Shown here: positions 17,212-27,269 of the stretch, in pieces
Layout: every line of letters starts with the position of its first letter
How positions within the stretch are numbered: the stretch's first letter is position 1
Translations under genes and position numbers: made by a program
The notes under the pieces: generated by a model
Seen by the model: only the letters and a program-made list of their open reading frames with translations
Database searches by the model: none
What the model was told of the DNA's origin: nothing
Source of the DNA: an uncultured Bacteroidota bacterium
GTDB taxonomy: Bacteria; Bacteroidota; Bacteroidia; Chitinophagales; Saprospiraceae
Reading direction: 5' to 3'
Length of the DNA: 47,427 nucleotides
Assembly (NCBI GenBank): GCA_937870795.1
Contig: CALMWS010000040.1
Coordinates: forward strand, 1-47,427

Positions 17212-18531
17212 ATGATTTTAATGATCGATATAATGTTTGTGCTTTGGGCCATCATTGCGTTTTCTGTTATTTTGCTGATTTTGGCATTTGGTCTTATCTA
17301 TGCACAGAAAAAACTCGTTGCACAGGGTGATGTGAAAATCATCATCAATGGCGACGAATCAAAACCCATTTTGGTAAAACCGGGAAGCAGCCTGCTCAGC
17401 ACTTTGTCGGGTGAGAAAATTTTCCTTCCCTCAGCCTGTGGTGGTGGTGGTACCTGCGCCATGTGTGAATGCCACGTTTACGAAGGAGGTGGGGATGTAC
17501 TGCCCACTGAAATGAACCACCTCAACCGCAAAGAGGTGGCTGAAGGCAAACGTTTGGCTTGCCAGGTAAAAGTAAGGCAGGACATGAAAATCCACGTTCC
17601 CGAGGAAGTTTTTGGCATTAAAAAATGGGAGTGTGAGGTAATCTCAAATTACAACGTAGCCTCCTTTATCAAAGAATTTGTGGTGAAATTACCGGAAGGT
17701 GAAAGCCTTGAATTCCAATCCGGCGGCTACATCCAGATCGATGTTCCGGAAATCACCGTGGATTTCAAAAATATGGACATCACTGCCCACCCAAAATACC
17801 ACGATGACCCTAAAAAGTTTCAGTCAGAGTGGGATAAATTCAAACTTTGGGATTTAAAAATGGTCAATGAAGAGCCTCAGTTCAGAGCCTATTCAATGGC
17901 CAACCACCCTGCAGAAGGCAACATCGTTAAATTGAACATTCGTATTGCCACCCCTCCTTTTGACAACAACACCAAAACGTGGATGAATGTCAATCCGGGT
18001 GTCTGCTCATCATACATCTTCAACCTTAAGCCAGGCGACAAATGTGTGGTTTCAGGCCCTTATGGTGAATTTTTCATCAAGCCTACGCAAAAAGAAATGG
18101 TTTATATCGGCGGTGGTGCCGGTATGGCTCCACTAAGATCCCATTTGTTCCACATGTTCCACACACTTAAAAACACTAATAGAAAAGTATCGTTCTGGTA
18201 TGGTGGAAGAACAAAGAGGGAGTTGTTCTACATTGACGAGTTTCGTCAAATAGAAAGGGAATTCCCCAATTTTAAATTTTATGTAGCACTCGATAATCCA
18301 CTTCCTGAAGACAACTGGCAGGTGAAGGAAAACATCGATGCTCCGGGAGATGGCTTCAAAGGCTTCATCATGCCTGTATTGTACGAGCAATACCTCAAAA
18401 ACCATCCGGAACCGGAAGAAATTGAATATTACTTCTGTGGTCCGCCCATGATGAACCAGTCGGTAATCAAAACCCTGGATTCCCTGGGGGTACCTCCAGA
18501 AAACATAGCCTTCGACGATTTCGGAGGATAA
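17212..18531 (+). CDS. nqrF: Na+-translocating NADH:quinone reductase subunit F
   Basis: The 439-residue NADH-oxidising subunit has one N-terminal membrane helix (about 7-30). A [2Fe-2S] ferredoxin domain has Cys76, Cys82, Cys85 and Cys117 (spacing 5, 2 and 31). An FAD-binding domain carries RAYSMAN (225-231) and an NADH-binding domain carries [11 protein letters not shown] (300-310). Electrons pass from NADH via FAD and the iron-sulfur centre to the membrane subunits. It is the last gene of the operon and is followed 7 bases later by a strong terminator. An ATG at 17224 could also serve as the start. Confidence 0.96.
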   Translation: MILMIDIMFVLWAIIAFSVILLILAFGLIYAQKKLVAQGDVKIIINGDESKPILVKPGSSLLSTLSGEKIFLPSACGGGGTCAMCECHVYEGGGDVLPTEMNHLNRKEVAEGKRLACQVKVRQDMKIHVPEEVFGIKKWECEVISNYNVASFIKEFVVKLPEGESLEFQSGGYIQIDVPEITVDFKNMDITAHPKYHDDPKKFQSEWDKFKLWDLKMVNEEPQFRAYSMANHPAEGNIVKLNIRIATPPFDNNTKTWMNVNPGVCSSYIFNLKPGDKCVVSGPYGEFFIKPTQKEMVYIGGGAGMAPLRSHLFHMFHTLKNTNRKVSFWYGGRTKRELFYIDEFRQIEREFPNFKFYVALDNPLPEDNWQVKENIDAPGDGFKGFIMPVLYEQYLKNHPEPEEIEYYFCGPPMMNQSVIKTLDSLGVPPENIAFDDFGG

Positions 18532-18537
18532 ATTTAA

Positions 18538-18563
18538 AGCTGGCAAAAGCCGGCTTTTTTTTT
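18538..18563 (+). terminator. intrinsic terminator of the nqr operon
   Basis: AGCTGGC and GCCGGCT form a 7-bp stem (one G-T pair) around an AAAA loop, followed by nine T residues. It sits just after the nqrF stop. Confidence 0.85.
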
Positions 18564-18623
18564 GACCTTTTTATGCCAACAAATACATCTTTTCACTGTT
18601 AATGTAGCAACAACAAATCAGGC

Positions 18624-21074
18624 ATGAAAAGACTATTCCCACTCTTGTTTACCCTTGCATTTACGCTGAGCGCACAAATGGGCATTGCCCAGGTAATGGG
18701 TACCCTCGAAGGTAAGGCAACCGATGCCAACACAGGCATTCCCCTCATTGGCGTTTCCATTGCCATCGAAGGTACTTCCTACGGTGCCATTACAGATGTG
18801 GATGGTAGTTATTTTTTGCAGGTTCCGGTAGGCAGTTACAACATTGTTGCTACCTATATAGGATATGCAACCGTGACCAAGTACAATCAGGTAGTCACTT
18901 CAGGCAATATAGTTCAGTTGAGTTTTGTAATGAACGAAGCAGCAGTGGAATTGCAGGAAATCACCGTCACTGCCAATTCAGCAAAATCAGCTGCAGCCGG
19001 TGACATCGTCACCCCTTTATCGGTCCAGCGTTTGTCTACCCAGGAAATCAAGAGCAATCCGGGCGGCAACTTCGACATTAGCCGCGTAGTGCAAGCCCTG
19101 CCAGGTGTTGGTGGAACAGCCGGCAGTGTAGGAGGCTTTAGAAACGATATAGTGATCAGAGGCGGGGGACCCAATGAAAATGTTTATTACCTCGACGGCA
19201 TTGAAATCCCTGTCATCAATCATTTTTCAACACAAGGCAGCGCCGGTGGACCAACCGGTATTTTAAATGTTTCTTTCATTGAAGATGTAAAACTGAGTTC
19301 TTCGGCCTTTGATGCAAGGTATGACAACGCCCTGGCCTCCGTATTTGAATTTGACCAGCGCGATGGCAACTCACAAGGCATGGAGGGAAATTTCAGGTTG
19401 AGTGCCACAGAAGCTGCACTAACGCTCGATGGGCCGCTATCCAAAAATTTAAATTACATTGTCTCTGCACGAAGATCCTACCTACAACTCCTTTTTGAAG
19501 CCCTCGATTTGCCGATCAGGCCCAATTACTGGGATTTTCAAACCAAACTTACCTGGCAGGCATCAGCACGCACTACTGTTTCATTTATTGGGGTAGGTGC
19601 CATCGATGAATTTTCTTTCAAGCCCGCCAAAGACGCAACCGCTGAAAATGTGTATATCCTCAACTCCAACCCATTGATCAATCAATGGAATTATACGGCG
19701 GGTGTGAGTGTAAAACACCTTATTTCCAATGGTTACATTACGGCTTCTCTCAGCAGAAATGATTATCAAAATCGCCTGGATAAATTTGAAGACAACATTG
19801 CCATGGACGAATCAGACCGAACCTTGAAGGTAGTGAGCAATGAAACAGAAAATAAGTTAAGGCTGACGGTGGATAAGTACATAAATGGTTGGAAATATGC
19901 TTTTGGCGGTGTGCTCCAACAGGTAGGGTTTACCAACGATTATTACAATCGCATCCGAAAGGAATTGCGAGACGCCAATGGCAACATCATCCAAAATGCC
20001 CTTGCTTTCAATTTCAACACCGATTTGCAATTTTGGAAATACGGATTTTTTGGGCAGCTTTCAAGATCGGTCTTGAATGACAAATTGGGACTGACCTTTG
20101 GCTTAAGAACCGATATGAACAGTTTTACCCAAAGTGGCAACCAGCCTTTACAAACACTATCACCTCGTTTTGCAGCCGGTTACCGAATCAATGACCAATG
20201 GAAAATAAATACCTCTGTTGGTAAATACTTTAAAATACCTATATATACGGTACTTGGTTTTCAAAATCAAGCAGGCGACTACGTCAACAAAAACAGCAAA
20301 TACATTGCCTCGACCCATTATGTAGCGGGCGTAGAATATTTGCCCAAAGAAGATCTGCGTTTTACAGTAGAAGGCTTTTATAAAAAATATGACCGATACC
20401 CTGTCTCTCTGCTCACAGGCATCTCACTGGCCAACCAGGGTGGGGAATTCGGTGCTATTGGCAATGAAGCCATAACATCTACCGGAAAAGGCGAGGCATA
20501 TGGCTTTGAAGTTTACGGTCAGCAAAAATTGACGGGCAGTCTGTTTGCTGTTGTATCATATACCTTTGTGCGGAGTAAATTTTCTGGTGTCAACGGCTTG
20601 TCAATCCCCTCAGCATGGGACAACAGGCACCTGGTTTCACTCATTTTGGGCAAAAAGCTCGGCCGGGGCTGGGAGTTGGGACTTAAATACAGATATGCAG
20701 GCGGGGCTCCCTACACGCCCTTTGATGCCACTTTGTCTCAGCAAAACTACCTGACACTTGGCACAGGTATCCTGGATTACAATCAACTCAATACGCTTCG
20801 ATTGAAAGGCTTTAGCCAGTTTGACTTGAGGTTGGATAAAAAATGGAATTATCAGAAATGGACCCTCGATTTGTTTCTGGATGTGCAGAATTTGCTGGTG
20901 ACTCAAAATCCAGCTTATCCTCAATATACCTTCCAACGCCTGGCAGACAACTCAGGGTTTGCCACTACCGATGGTCAGCCCTTACAGGAAAATGGCAGCA
21001 ACGCAATACCCTTGATCCTGGTCAATGATGATGCCATTGCCACGCCTAGCATTGGCCTTATTGTGGAGTTTTAA
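18624..21074 (+). CDS. TonB-dependent outer membrane receptor with carboxypeptidase-like N-terminal domain
   Basis: An 816-residue outer membrane protein. It has a signal peptide (to about residue 22, MGIAQ), a CarboxypepD_reg beta-sandwich (about 27-105, LEGKATDANTGIPLIGVSIA...DVDGSYFLQVPVGSYNI), a TonB plug domain (about 125-235, RVVQALPGVGG, GFRNDIVIRGGGPNENVYY, LDGIEIPVINHF) and a C-terminal beta-barrel ending in a terminal Phe (IGLIVEF). Such receptors import ligands too large for porins using TonB energy. No SusD-like partner, siderophore or metal genes lie beside it, so the substrate is unknown. It is convergent with the next minus-strand gene with only 2 bases between. Confidence 0.92.
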   Translation: MKRLFPLLFTLAFTLSAQMGIAQVMGTLEGKATDANTGIPLIGVSIAIEGTSYGAITDVDGSYFLQVPVGSYNIVATYIGYATVTKYNQVVTSGNIVQLSFVMNEAAVELQEITVTANSAKSAAAGDIVTPLSVQRLSTQEIKSNPGGNFDISRVVQALPGVGGTAGSVGGFRNDIVIRGGGPNENVYYLDGIEIPVINHFSTQGSAGGPTGILNVSFIEDVKLSSSAFDARYDNALASVFEFDQRDGNSQGMEGNFRLSATEAALTLDGPLSKNLNYIVSARRSYLQLLFEALDLPIRPNYWDFQTKLTWQASARTTVSFIGVGAIDEFSFKPAKDATAENVYILNSNPLINQWNYTAGVSVKHLISNGYITASLSRNDYQNRLDKFEDNIAMDESDRTLKVVSNETENKLRLTVDKYINGWKYAFGGVLQQVGFTNDYYNRIRKELRDANGNIIQNALAFNFNTDLQFWKYGFFGQLSRSVLNDKLGLTFGLRTDMNSFTQSGNQPLQTLSPRFAAGYRINDQWKINTSVGKYFKIPIYTVLGFQNQAGDYVNKNSKYIASTHYVAGVEYLPKEDLRFTVEGFYKKYDRYPVSLLTGISLANQGGEFGAIGNEAITSTGKGEAYGFEVYGQQKLTGSLFAVVSYTFVRSKFSGVNGLSIPSAWDNRHLVSLILGKKLGRGWELGLKYRYAGGAPYTPFDATLSQQNYLTLGTGILDYNQLNTLRLKGFSQFDLRLDKKWNYQKWTLDLFLDVQNLLVTQNPAYPQYTFQRLADNSGFATTDGQPLQENGSNAIPLILVNDDAIATPSIGLIVEF

Positions 21075-21076
21075 TC

Positions 21077-21913
21077 TTACTTGGCAAACCAGTCGATGCC
21101 ATCGGCATAAGCCAGGTACCATCTCTTGCTGGTAAGTCTTACCTGTAGAACAACTGCAGCATTTAGTCCTTGCGGAAGTGGCAGCTTGAATGGATTGGGA
21201 GGATCAAGGGCCTGGATCATCATGGTGTTGGACAAAAGGCACAAAATTTTGGTACCTTCAAACTGAAAATCTCTCAAATCGGCAACGGATATCTGCTTTT
21301 TCATCTGACCGAAGTTGTCAAAGATTACAAATCCATTTTCTTTGCTTCCTACAACGAGTAGATTGGCTTTTTCTGCCATCTTAAACGGTTTGAATCCAGC
21401 CAATCCCAAATCATTGAACACATTGGTTTCCCTGAGGATCTCAAAAGATGAATTGATTTTATAAATGCGCTGCCACTGAATATCGTATATCCATATATTG
21501 TTGTCGTTGGATAGTGCTGCAGCTGCTACATTAAAAAACTTGCCTGAATCCTGCAATTTGATTTGTTCCACTTCAGTGAGGGTGTTGTCCAAAAACCGGA
21601 TGATGCCAAAATCACCGTAAAAAACCAGGGCCTTTAATGGGTTGGAAACATCAATAGATGTGATTTGCCCCAGGCGGTTGTCGGCAAAACTGTATTTTTT
21701 TATACCATTCTCATCGTATAGGTGGATTTGATTTTTTTGATCCACTACCCAAATTCTGCCAAGGGCATCGGTCTCAAAAAATCGGACATTTTCCCGAATC
21801 CATCGCTTTGGGTCTTCAATATTGTTTGTATTTGGCTCCACCTGAGCGAAAATATTCACACAGGAAAAAAGAATAAAAAATAAGAGTAAGGGCATAAAGG
21901 CTTTATTGGGCAT
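21077..21913 (-). CDS. exported protein, possible beta-propeller, function unknown
   Basis: A 278-residue protein starting at the ATG at 21913, directly followed by a signal peptide (NKAFMPLLLFFILFSCVNIFAQ). The upstream in-frame extension to 22090 would lie inside lpxH and is rejected. The mature part has repeated short beta-type units (DALGRIWVVDQKNQIHLY, LSNDNNIWIYDIQWQRIY, LVVGSKENGFVIFDNFG) that suggest an NHL- or SMP-like propeller. It overlaps the 3' end of lpxH by 11 bases and is probably cotranslated with it. I do not know its function. Confidence 0.75.
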   Translation of the reverse strand: MPNKAFMPLLLFFILFSCVNIFAQVEPNTNNIEDPKRWIRENVRFFETDALGRIWVVDQKNQIHLYDENGIKKYSFADNRLGQITSIDVSNPLKALVFYGDFGIIRFLDNTLTEVEQIKLQDSGKFFNVAAAALSNDNNIWIYDIQWQRIYKINSSFEILRETNVFNDLGLAGFKPFKMAEKANLLVVGSKENGFVIFDNFGQMKKQISVADLRDFQFEGTKILCLLSNTMMIQALDPPNPFKLPLPQGLNAAVVLQVRLTSKRWYLAYADGIDWFAK

Positions 21914-22655
21914 AATGTAAAATTTGTGGACCGTGCTGGTCAATGCGCATATAGGTATTAAAATGAAGCCAATCTCCCAAATAGTGTAGGGTAACAGAAG
22001 TAGGTGCCAGACCATAAGACATGGCGAAATGCCTGTGACCAAATACAAAGTGATCAATAGAGGGTTTTTGCTGTAAATAGCTTCGGGCAAATTTTACCAG
22101 CCATTCATTCTCCTTGTCTGCAATTTCTTTGATTTGGCTTTCACCCAAACGGCCTCTTTTTGAAATGGATTTCATCAACCAAAGGCCAAGATTGGGGTGT
22201 AGCCGATGAAATAGAAACTGACATACAGGATTGGAAAAGATAGATTTAATTACTTTGTAGCCCCTATCTCCGGGTCCAAGGCCATCTCCATGCGCAATGA
22301 AGTACGACTTTCCAAAAAATTCTCTTTCTACACCGGCCTTATATAAGTTGACCCCCAATTCCTTTTGAAAATACTCAAACATCCACATGTCGTGATTACC
22401 CGTGAACAGGTTGACTTCAATGCCTGCATCACAAAATTCAGCCAGCTTGCCCAAAAGTCGTGTATGACCCCTTGGTATGGCCGAACTATATTCAAACCAA
22501 AAATCGAAGACATCACCAACCAGGTACAATTGCGCACAGTCGTGTTTTATGGAATCCAGCCATGCCACGATTCTTTTTTCACGTATGGCTGAGGCTTCCG
22601 GAAAATCAAGTCCCAGATGAAAATCTGAGGCGAGGTAAATATGCTGCTTCGTCAC
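21903..22655 (-). CDS. lpxH: UDP-2,3-diacylglucosamine diphosphatase (LpxH-type)
   Basis: A 250-residue metallophosphoesterase that hydrolyses UDP-2,3-diacylglucosamine to lipid X and UMP in lipid A synthesis, at the cytoplasmic face of the inner membrane. The metal-binding motifs are all present: ASDFHLG (Asp11, His13), GDVFDFW (Asp48), GNHD (86-89), HGDG (122-125) and GHRH (206-209). The length matches LpxH. Sharing of the DNA with lptB on the same window is thematic, not operonic. The next gene downstream (exported propeller-like protein) overlaps its end. Confidence 0.93.
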   Translation of the reverse strand: MTKQHIYLASDFHLGLDFPEASAIREKRIVAWLDSIKHDCAQLYLVGDVFDFWFEYSSAIPRGHTRLLGKLAEFCDAGIEVNLFTGNHDMWMFEYFQKELGVNLYKAGVEREFFGKSYFIAHGDGLGPGDRGYKVIKSIFSNPVCQFLFHRLHPNLGLWLMKSISKRGRLGESQIKEIADKENEWLVKFARSYLQQKPSIDHFVFGHRHFAMSYGLAPTSVTLHYLGDWLHFNTYMRIDQHGPQILHYAQ

Positions 22656-22670
22656 GTAAAACCTTGATGC

Positions 22671-23342
22671 TTATTTTTGAGACTTACCTATGCCATTGAG
22701 TTTGTCAATCACAGCCTGCACCGTTTTTTTCTGCAGCTCAATTTCTGCTTTTTTAGTGTCCTGATCTTTGAGGTTTACTTCGATATTTTTTTCGTTTTCG
22801 GCAATTTTCATCCTTGCCTTTTCGATGTCGGAGTGGTAATCTTTGTTTTTGTTTTCTAGCTTAGAAAGTTCTTTTTCAAAGCCTTTCAGCTTCTTTTCTT
22901 CTTTCTCCAAATCTCTTTTCACCACATTCTTGCGGGCCATTACCCAAAAATCCCATAAGAAGGTTTCCACTCCCCTGTTTTGTGCACTGAAATCAGTAGC
23001 ATTGCTGAATCCTGTTCCCAGATCCACCCACAGGTAAGTGGTAGACAAGCCATTTCCCTCCTCAAATTTCGCATAAAGCGTCAATGGAGTAGAGCCATTA
23101 ATGAGGGTGACAACCACTTTTTCACTGACAAATTCTTTTGCCTTTTTGTTGTGGTTGACTTTGCCATATTCTTTTACGTATTCTTTCCACGTATCTTCGA
23201 GTAAGTCTTTGTCTGCCCCTTCAATTTCCACATAGTAGGCGTTTTGCGGGCCCAAACTCATGGTGGCTTTTTGCTGGTTGACTTTTTGCGCCATTACAGC
23301 TGAGCTGATTAAAAGAAGGACAAACAGCGTGTGATTTTTCAT
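22671..23342 (-). CDS. exported coiled-coil protein, function unknown
   Basis: A 223-residue protein with a signal peptide (MKNHTLFVLLLISSAVMAQ) and a globular domain (about 25-135, with YYVEIEGADKDLLEDTWKEY and TYLWVDLGTGFSN). A strongly charged helical stretch from about 140 to 215 is likely a coiled coil (KRDLEKEEKKLKGFEKELSK). It sits 15 bases upstream of lpxH on the same strand. A TATCTTTA element on its strand at 23370-23363 is a plausible promoter, 20 bases before the ATG. No family recognised beyond Bacteroidota-type hypothetical proteins. Confidence 0.75.
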   Translation of the reverse strand: MKNHTLFVLLLISSAVMAQKVNQQKATMSLGPQNAYYVEIEGADKDLLEDTWKEYVKEYGKVNHNKKAKEFVSEKVVVTLINGSTPLTLYAKFEEGNGLSTTYLWVDLGTGFSNATDFSAQNRGVETFLWDFWVMARKNVVKRDLEKEEKKLKGFEKELSKLENKNKDYHSDIEKARMKIAENEKNIEVNLKDQDTKKAEIELQKKTVQAVIDKLNGIGKSQK

Positions 23343-23505
23343 TTTTACAAGTTTTTAAAAAGTAAAGATACAAAATATAGGTCCAATGCCATTGGTAACC
23401 CTATTCAATATGACGAAAGAAGCAGCTTTTAGTAACAAAACCTATTCTACGTGGTTTAATAAGCACAGGTTCAACAATAGGTGAGGGCTTGTATAAAAAA
23501 TCAAC

Positions 23506-23513
23506 TATTTTTG
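23506..23513 (+). promoter_or_regulatory. -7 promoter element TATTTTTG for nadA
   Basis: Exact match to TAnnTTTG, 38 bases before the ATG at 23552. A TTG box 14 bases further upstream is closer than usual. Confidence 0.4.
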
Positions 23514-23551
23514 AAGTGTAATTGACAAAGACCGAAATAAAATTTAATGAA

Positions 23552-24565
23552 ATGAACACAGTTCTGAAAGAAGCTAAGCAACGTCTTGCCCAAAAAGGGT
23601 TCTTAGATATTGAGGTAGATCCCAATCTCGACCTCATAGCTGAAATTAAAAAACTCAAAGCGCAAAAAAATGCCATCATCCTGGCACACTACTACCAGGA
23701 ATCTGAAATCCAGGATCTCGCAGATTACATAGGAGACAGCCTGGGATTGTCACAAACAGCGGCAGCTACCAATGCAGATATGATTGTATTTGCCGGCGTG
23801 CATTTTATGGCAGAGACCGCCAAAATGTTGAGTCCGCAAAAGAAGGTTGTTCTCCCCGATCTTAAGGCAGGATGTTCGCTGGCCGATTCGTGTCCGGCTC
23901 CCTTGTTTAAAAAATTCAAAGAAAAATACCCGGATCACGTAGTGGTAAGTTATATCAACTGCACGGCTGAACTAAAAACACTCACCGACATTTGCTGCAC
24001 TTCGTCCAATGCCCTCGCTGTCATTGAAAGTATACCCAAAGATAAAGGCATCATCTTTGCACCTGATAAAAATTTGGGCGCCTGGCTGGTAAAAAAAACC
24101 GGCAGAGACATGGTTCTGTGGAATGGCGCCTGTATGGTACATGAAATTTTTTCTCACGAAAAAATTGTGAAATTGATGGAGCGCTACCCCGAAGCAAAAT
24201 TTATCGCTCACCCCGAATGTGAGGCCCATATCTTAGAAAAAGCTGATTTCATAGGATCTACCAGCCAGCTATTGAAGTATACCAAAGAAAACGCAGCTTC
24301 CACCTTCATTGTGGCAACTGAATCGGGCATCCTCCACCAAATGGAATTGGCCTCACCTGCAAAAACATTTATTCCGGCACCTCCCAACAATACATGTGCA
24401 TGCAACGACTGTCCGCACATGAAACGCAATACCCTTGAGAAGTTATACCTGGCCCTTAAATACGAATTGCCTGAAATCCAACTTGAAGATCGGGTAATCA
24501 AAGAAGGTCGCGCCTGTATTGACCGCATGTTGGAAATCAGCGAAAAAGCGGGATTTAAAGCTTAA
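23552..24565 (+). CDS. nadA: quinolinate synthase NadA
   Basis: A 337-residue [4Fe-4S] enzyme that condenses iminoaspartate with dihydroxyacetone phosphate to quinolinate in NAD biosynthesis. Signatures are [30 protein letters not shown] (Cys108), NGACMVHE (Cys194), HPECEA and [10 protein letters not shown] (Cys282, 284, 287). Cys108, Cys194 and one of the last group (most likely Cys287) are the predicted cluster ligands. I use the ATG at 23552; a TTG 30 bases earlier is possible but has a less natural N-terminus. No nadB or nadC lies nearby. Its stop codon overlaps the start of the following permease gene (TAATG). Confidence 0.95.
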   Translation: MNTVLKEAKQRLAQKGFLDIEVDPNLDLIAEIKKLKAQKNAIILAHYYQESEIQDLADYIGDSLGLSQTAAATNADMIVFAGVHFMAETAKMLSPQKKVVLPDLKAGCSLADSCPAPLFKKFKEKYPDHVVVSYINCTAELKTLTDICCTSSNALAVIESIPKDKGIIFAPDKNLGAWLVKKTGRDMVLWNGACMVHEIFSHEKIVKLMERYPEAKFIAHPECEAHILEKADFIGSTSQLLKYTKENAASTFIVATESGILHQMELASPAKTFIPAPPNNTCACNDCPHMKRNTLEKLYLALKYELPEIQLEDRVIKEGRACIDRMLEISEKAGFKA

Positions 24566-25719
24566 TGGGTACCTGGCTACGGTCATGGAAGCAATCACGC
24601 CTCTCATTGGCCATCATTGCTGTATATGCATTTTTGGGCATGTTCAATGCAATAATAGCCAATGACCAGCCACTTTTGGCCAAGACACAAAATTCGTGGG
24701 TCTTTCCGGCTTTTCAAGACTTATTATTTGATTGGGGGCTTGCCGATCATGAGGCTTTGACCAATCAGGAACAACCTTTTCAAACTGCCATTTACCCTCC
24801 CATCCGATACAAAGCAGGCACCCTGGATGCCCAATATGCTTCATTTTTGTCTCCGCTCCAGGGTATAGCGGGCGGCCACTATCTGGGTACCGACCAACTG
24901 GGCAGGGATGTAGCCGCTGGTGTGGTAAGGGGCTGCTACACCTCCTTTAGAATAGGTTTGCTTGCAACATTGCTTTGTGCCATTTTGGGCGTTTCCCTCG
25001 GGCTTTTTATGGGCTATTTTGGTAATAATGGAATTCAGGTCAATTTGTCGCAGTGCGTTTTTATTGGGGTCTGGTTGTTTTTTTCAATATATTTTATGGT
25101 TTATCCCCCTCATTTAGGGGGATGGTTGTTGCTGTTTGCTATTTTATTTTGGTTGGCAACCTTGATTGCCATCCTGATTCTGTTGCAAAGAGCAGGTAAA
25201 ACCAACATTGGCTTCCCTTTAGATGCTCTGTTGAACAGAATAATAGCCCTTAGACGGTCAATTCCTACGCTCATTTTGCTTTTGGTCCTATTTCCACTAT
25301 TTGCAAAACCAGAGGTCAACAATGTCATCCTGGTGATATTAATCCTTGGTTGGACCAGCTTTGCCCGTCATGCAAGGGCGGAGACCTTGAGTGTCAAAGA
25401 AAGAGATTACGTGACTGCAGCCCGGATCATGGGTTCTGGTCACCTGGCAATCTTATACAGGCACATCTTACCCAACATTCTTCCCACATTACTTTTGTTA
25501 GGGGCCATGAACTTTGCGGGCAATGTATTGCTGGAATCCACCCTTTCTTTTTTAGGTATGGGGCTTCCACCAGAAGAGGTAAGTTGGGGCTCGTTGCTGA
25601 GTGAGGGTCGAAAAAATCCCTATGCCTGGTGGTTGGTAGTCTTTCCGGGCTTTGTCTTGTTTGTTCTCGTATTTACCATCAACCAACTTACCTATCAATA
25701 TTTGGAGAAAGATGCCTAA
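24565..25719 (+). CDS. DppC-like ABC transporter permease with extra membrane segments
   Basis: A 384-residue binding-protein-dependent transport permease of the dipeptide/oligopeptide (DppC/OppC) type. The family markers are HYLGTDQLGRDV (before the second membrane segment) and the cytoplasmic EAA loop (RHARAETLSVKERDYVTAA ... ILYRHILPN), which contacts the ATPase. Normal members are about 300 residues. This one has a longer periplasmic loop after the first helix (about 35-100) and a roughly 50-residue insert with two additional hydrophobic segments (around 165-210). No DppB, ATPase or binding protein is next to it. It is translationally coupled to nadA. Substrate unknown. Confidence 0.85.
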   Translation: MGTWLRSWKQSRLSLAIIAVYAFLGMFNAIIANDQPLLAKTQNSWVFPAFQDLLFDWGLADHEALTNQEQPFQTAIYPPIRYKAGTLDAQYASFLSPLQGIAGGHYLGTDQLGRDVAAGVVRGCYTSFRIGLLATLLCAILGVSLGLFMGYFGNNGIQVNLSQCVFIGVWLFFSIYFMVYPPHLGGWLLLFAILFWLATLIAILILLQRAGKTNIGFPLDALLNRIIALRRSIPTLILLLVLFPLFAKPEVNNVILVILILGWTSFARHARAETLSVKERDYVTAARIMGSGHLAILYRHILPNILPTLLLLGAMNFAGNVLLESTLSFLGMGLPPEEVSWGSLLSEGRKNPYAWWLVVFPGFVLFVLVFTINQLTYQYLEKDA

Positions 25720-25768
25720 TTTGTGCCACACTACCAATGGTTAAACTTTTAAACACAGCTGATTTACA

Positions 25769-27265
25769 TTGACGCTTAAAAAACTTGCCGGAGAAACGGC
25801 GATTTATGGATTGAGTCATATTATGCCCAGGGTGCTCAACTTTCTGGTCATGACTGTTTACATGACTTACCGATTCAATAACCCGGCAGATTTCGGTATT
25901 TTTTCAGAACTCTACTCCTACGCCACCATCATTTTGTCGCTCATGGTGTTCAGAATGGATACAGCCTATTTCCGCTTTGCCAGCAGAGATGGCGAGGCCA
26001 AAGGAGGCATGGTGTACGAAACTACATTTGCCATCATGGCCATCATCTCTACTGTAATGGTTGTATTGATGTTGGCGGCAAGTCAAAGCATTGCAGCTTT
26101 TCTGGGTTACCCGCAAGATGCCCATTATGTACAATGGTTTGCCTGGATCCTTGCCCTGGATGCATATACTACGCTGGTTTATGCCAGATTTCGACTGGAG
26201 GGAAGACCGTTTCGATTTTTGATGTTTAGGGTTGCCAATGTACTCTTCACTGTATTTTTTGTACTTTTTTTTCTGGAGTTGCTGCCGCGTTTGTGGCCTT
26301 CAATGATGAAGGCCGTTGGCCAATGGACCGGCATCAACAAAGAACTGGACTATGTGTTTTTGAGCAACCTTCTGGCCAGTCTTCTCGTTTTTCTGGCCAT
26401 GGTTCCCGAGATGTTGAAGATGAGACTTGCAGTTAACCGGGGTCTGGTCAAAGATATTCTGAAGTATTCGTGGCCACTTGTCATCATCATAGTGGCAGGC
26501 AACATCAATCAAAACATTGCTGTGCCTCTGCAGCAGTTTTTGTTGGAGGGCAGCATTGAAAGCAAAAAAGCCATCAGTGGCATTTACAGTGCCGGTGCAA
26601 AGCTGGCCATCTTGCTCAGCTTGTTTACCACAGCCTTTAACTACGCTGCTGAACCGTTTTTTTTCAACCAGGCAGCCAAAGATAAAAAATACGAAATCAA
26701 TGGTGTCATTGCCAAGGCTTTTACCATTTTTTCGGCGCTGGTCATCCTGGGCACCTACTTTTATATTGACCTTGTTTTGCTGATGATAGGGCAAAATTAC
26801 AGGGGTGGGGTGGCCGTGGTGCCCGTGCTTTTGTATTCTTACCTTTTTTTGGGCCTGTACTATAATTTTTCAATCTGGTACAAGCTGGCAGATAAGACCC
26901 TGTATGGTGCATACATTGCCATGGGAGGAGTTGTAGTGACCCTCATAGCCAGTTGGATTCTGGTGCCTGCTACCGGCATGATGGGTTCTGCCTGGGCATC
27001 ATTGGCATGTTTTGTGTACATGGCAGTGAGTGGCTATTGGCAGGGCCAGCGACACTTTCCCATTGCTTATCCAACAAAAGATTTGATAAAGTATGCTTTG
27101 ATGACTGCCTTATTCCTCATCATGGCTTGGGAAGTGAGAAATTGGGTGTCTGATATCTGGATACGCATGACAATCAACACCGTTTTTTTGGCTGGATTTA
27201 TAGGGTATATCCTTATCTTTGAGAAAGCATTTATCCGACAATACATTTATAAAGCAAAAGTTTAA
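25769..27265 (+). CDS. oligosaccharide flippase-like (MATE/Wzx family) membrane protein
   Basis: A 498-residue polytopic membrane protein with about 12-14 hydrophobic segments. The N-terminus LKKLAGETAIYGLSHIMPRV is typical of Bacteroidota polysaccharide transporter/flippase proteins (PST/MurJ-like superfamily), which flip lipid-linked glycans across the inner membrane. The start is a TTG; there is no ATG near the conserved N-terminus, and the residues right after it already match the family, so TTG is probably correct. No glycosyltransferase cluster surrounds it, so the cargo is unknown. The biotin-carrier gene follows after 4 bases. Confidence 0.85.
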   Translation: MTLKKLAGETAIYGLSHIMPRVLNFLVMTVYMTYRFNNPADFGIFSELYSYATIILSLMVFRMDTAYFRFASRDGEAKGGMVYETTFAIMAIISTVMVVLMLAASQSIAAFLGYPQDAHYVQWFAWILALDAYTTLVYARFRLEGRPFRFLMFRVANVLFTVFFVLFFLELLPRLWPSMMKAVGQWTGINKELDYVFLSNLLASLLVFLAMVPEMLKMRLAVNRGLVKDILKYSWPLVIIIVAGNINQNIAVPLQQFLLEGSIESKKAISGIYSAGAKLAILLSLFTTAFNYAAEPFFFNQAAKDKKYEINGVIAKAFTIFSALVILGTYFYIDLVLLMIGQNYRGGVAVVPVLLYSYLFLGLYYNFSIWYKLADKTLYGAYIAMGGVVVTLIASWILVPATGMMGSAWASLACFVYMAVSGYWQGQRHFPIAYPTKDLIKYALMTALFLIMAWEVRNWVSDIWIRMTINTVFLAGFIGYILIFEKAFIRQYIYKAKV

Positions 27266-27269
27266 AGTT

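Noticed and set aside
18601..18615. Identical 15-mer AATGTAGCAACAACA upstream of the TonB receptor (18601) and the surface protein gene (44803)
   Set aside because: One shared 15-mer in AT-biased spacer is about what chance gives over a window this size; there is no further similarity around it.
21914..22090. 59-residue N-terminal extension of the propeller-like protein
   Set aside because: Lies within lpxH; the signal peptide starts at the ATG at 21913.
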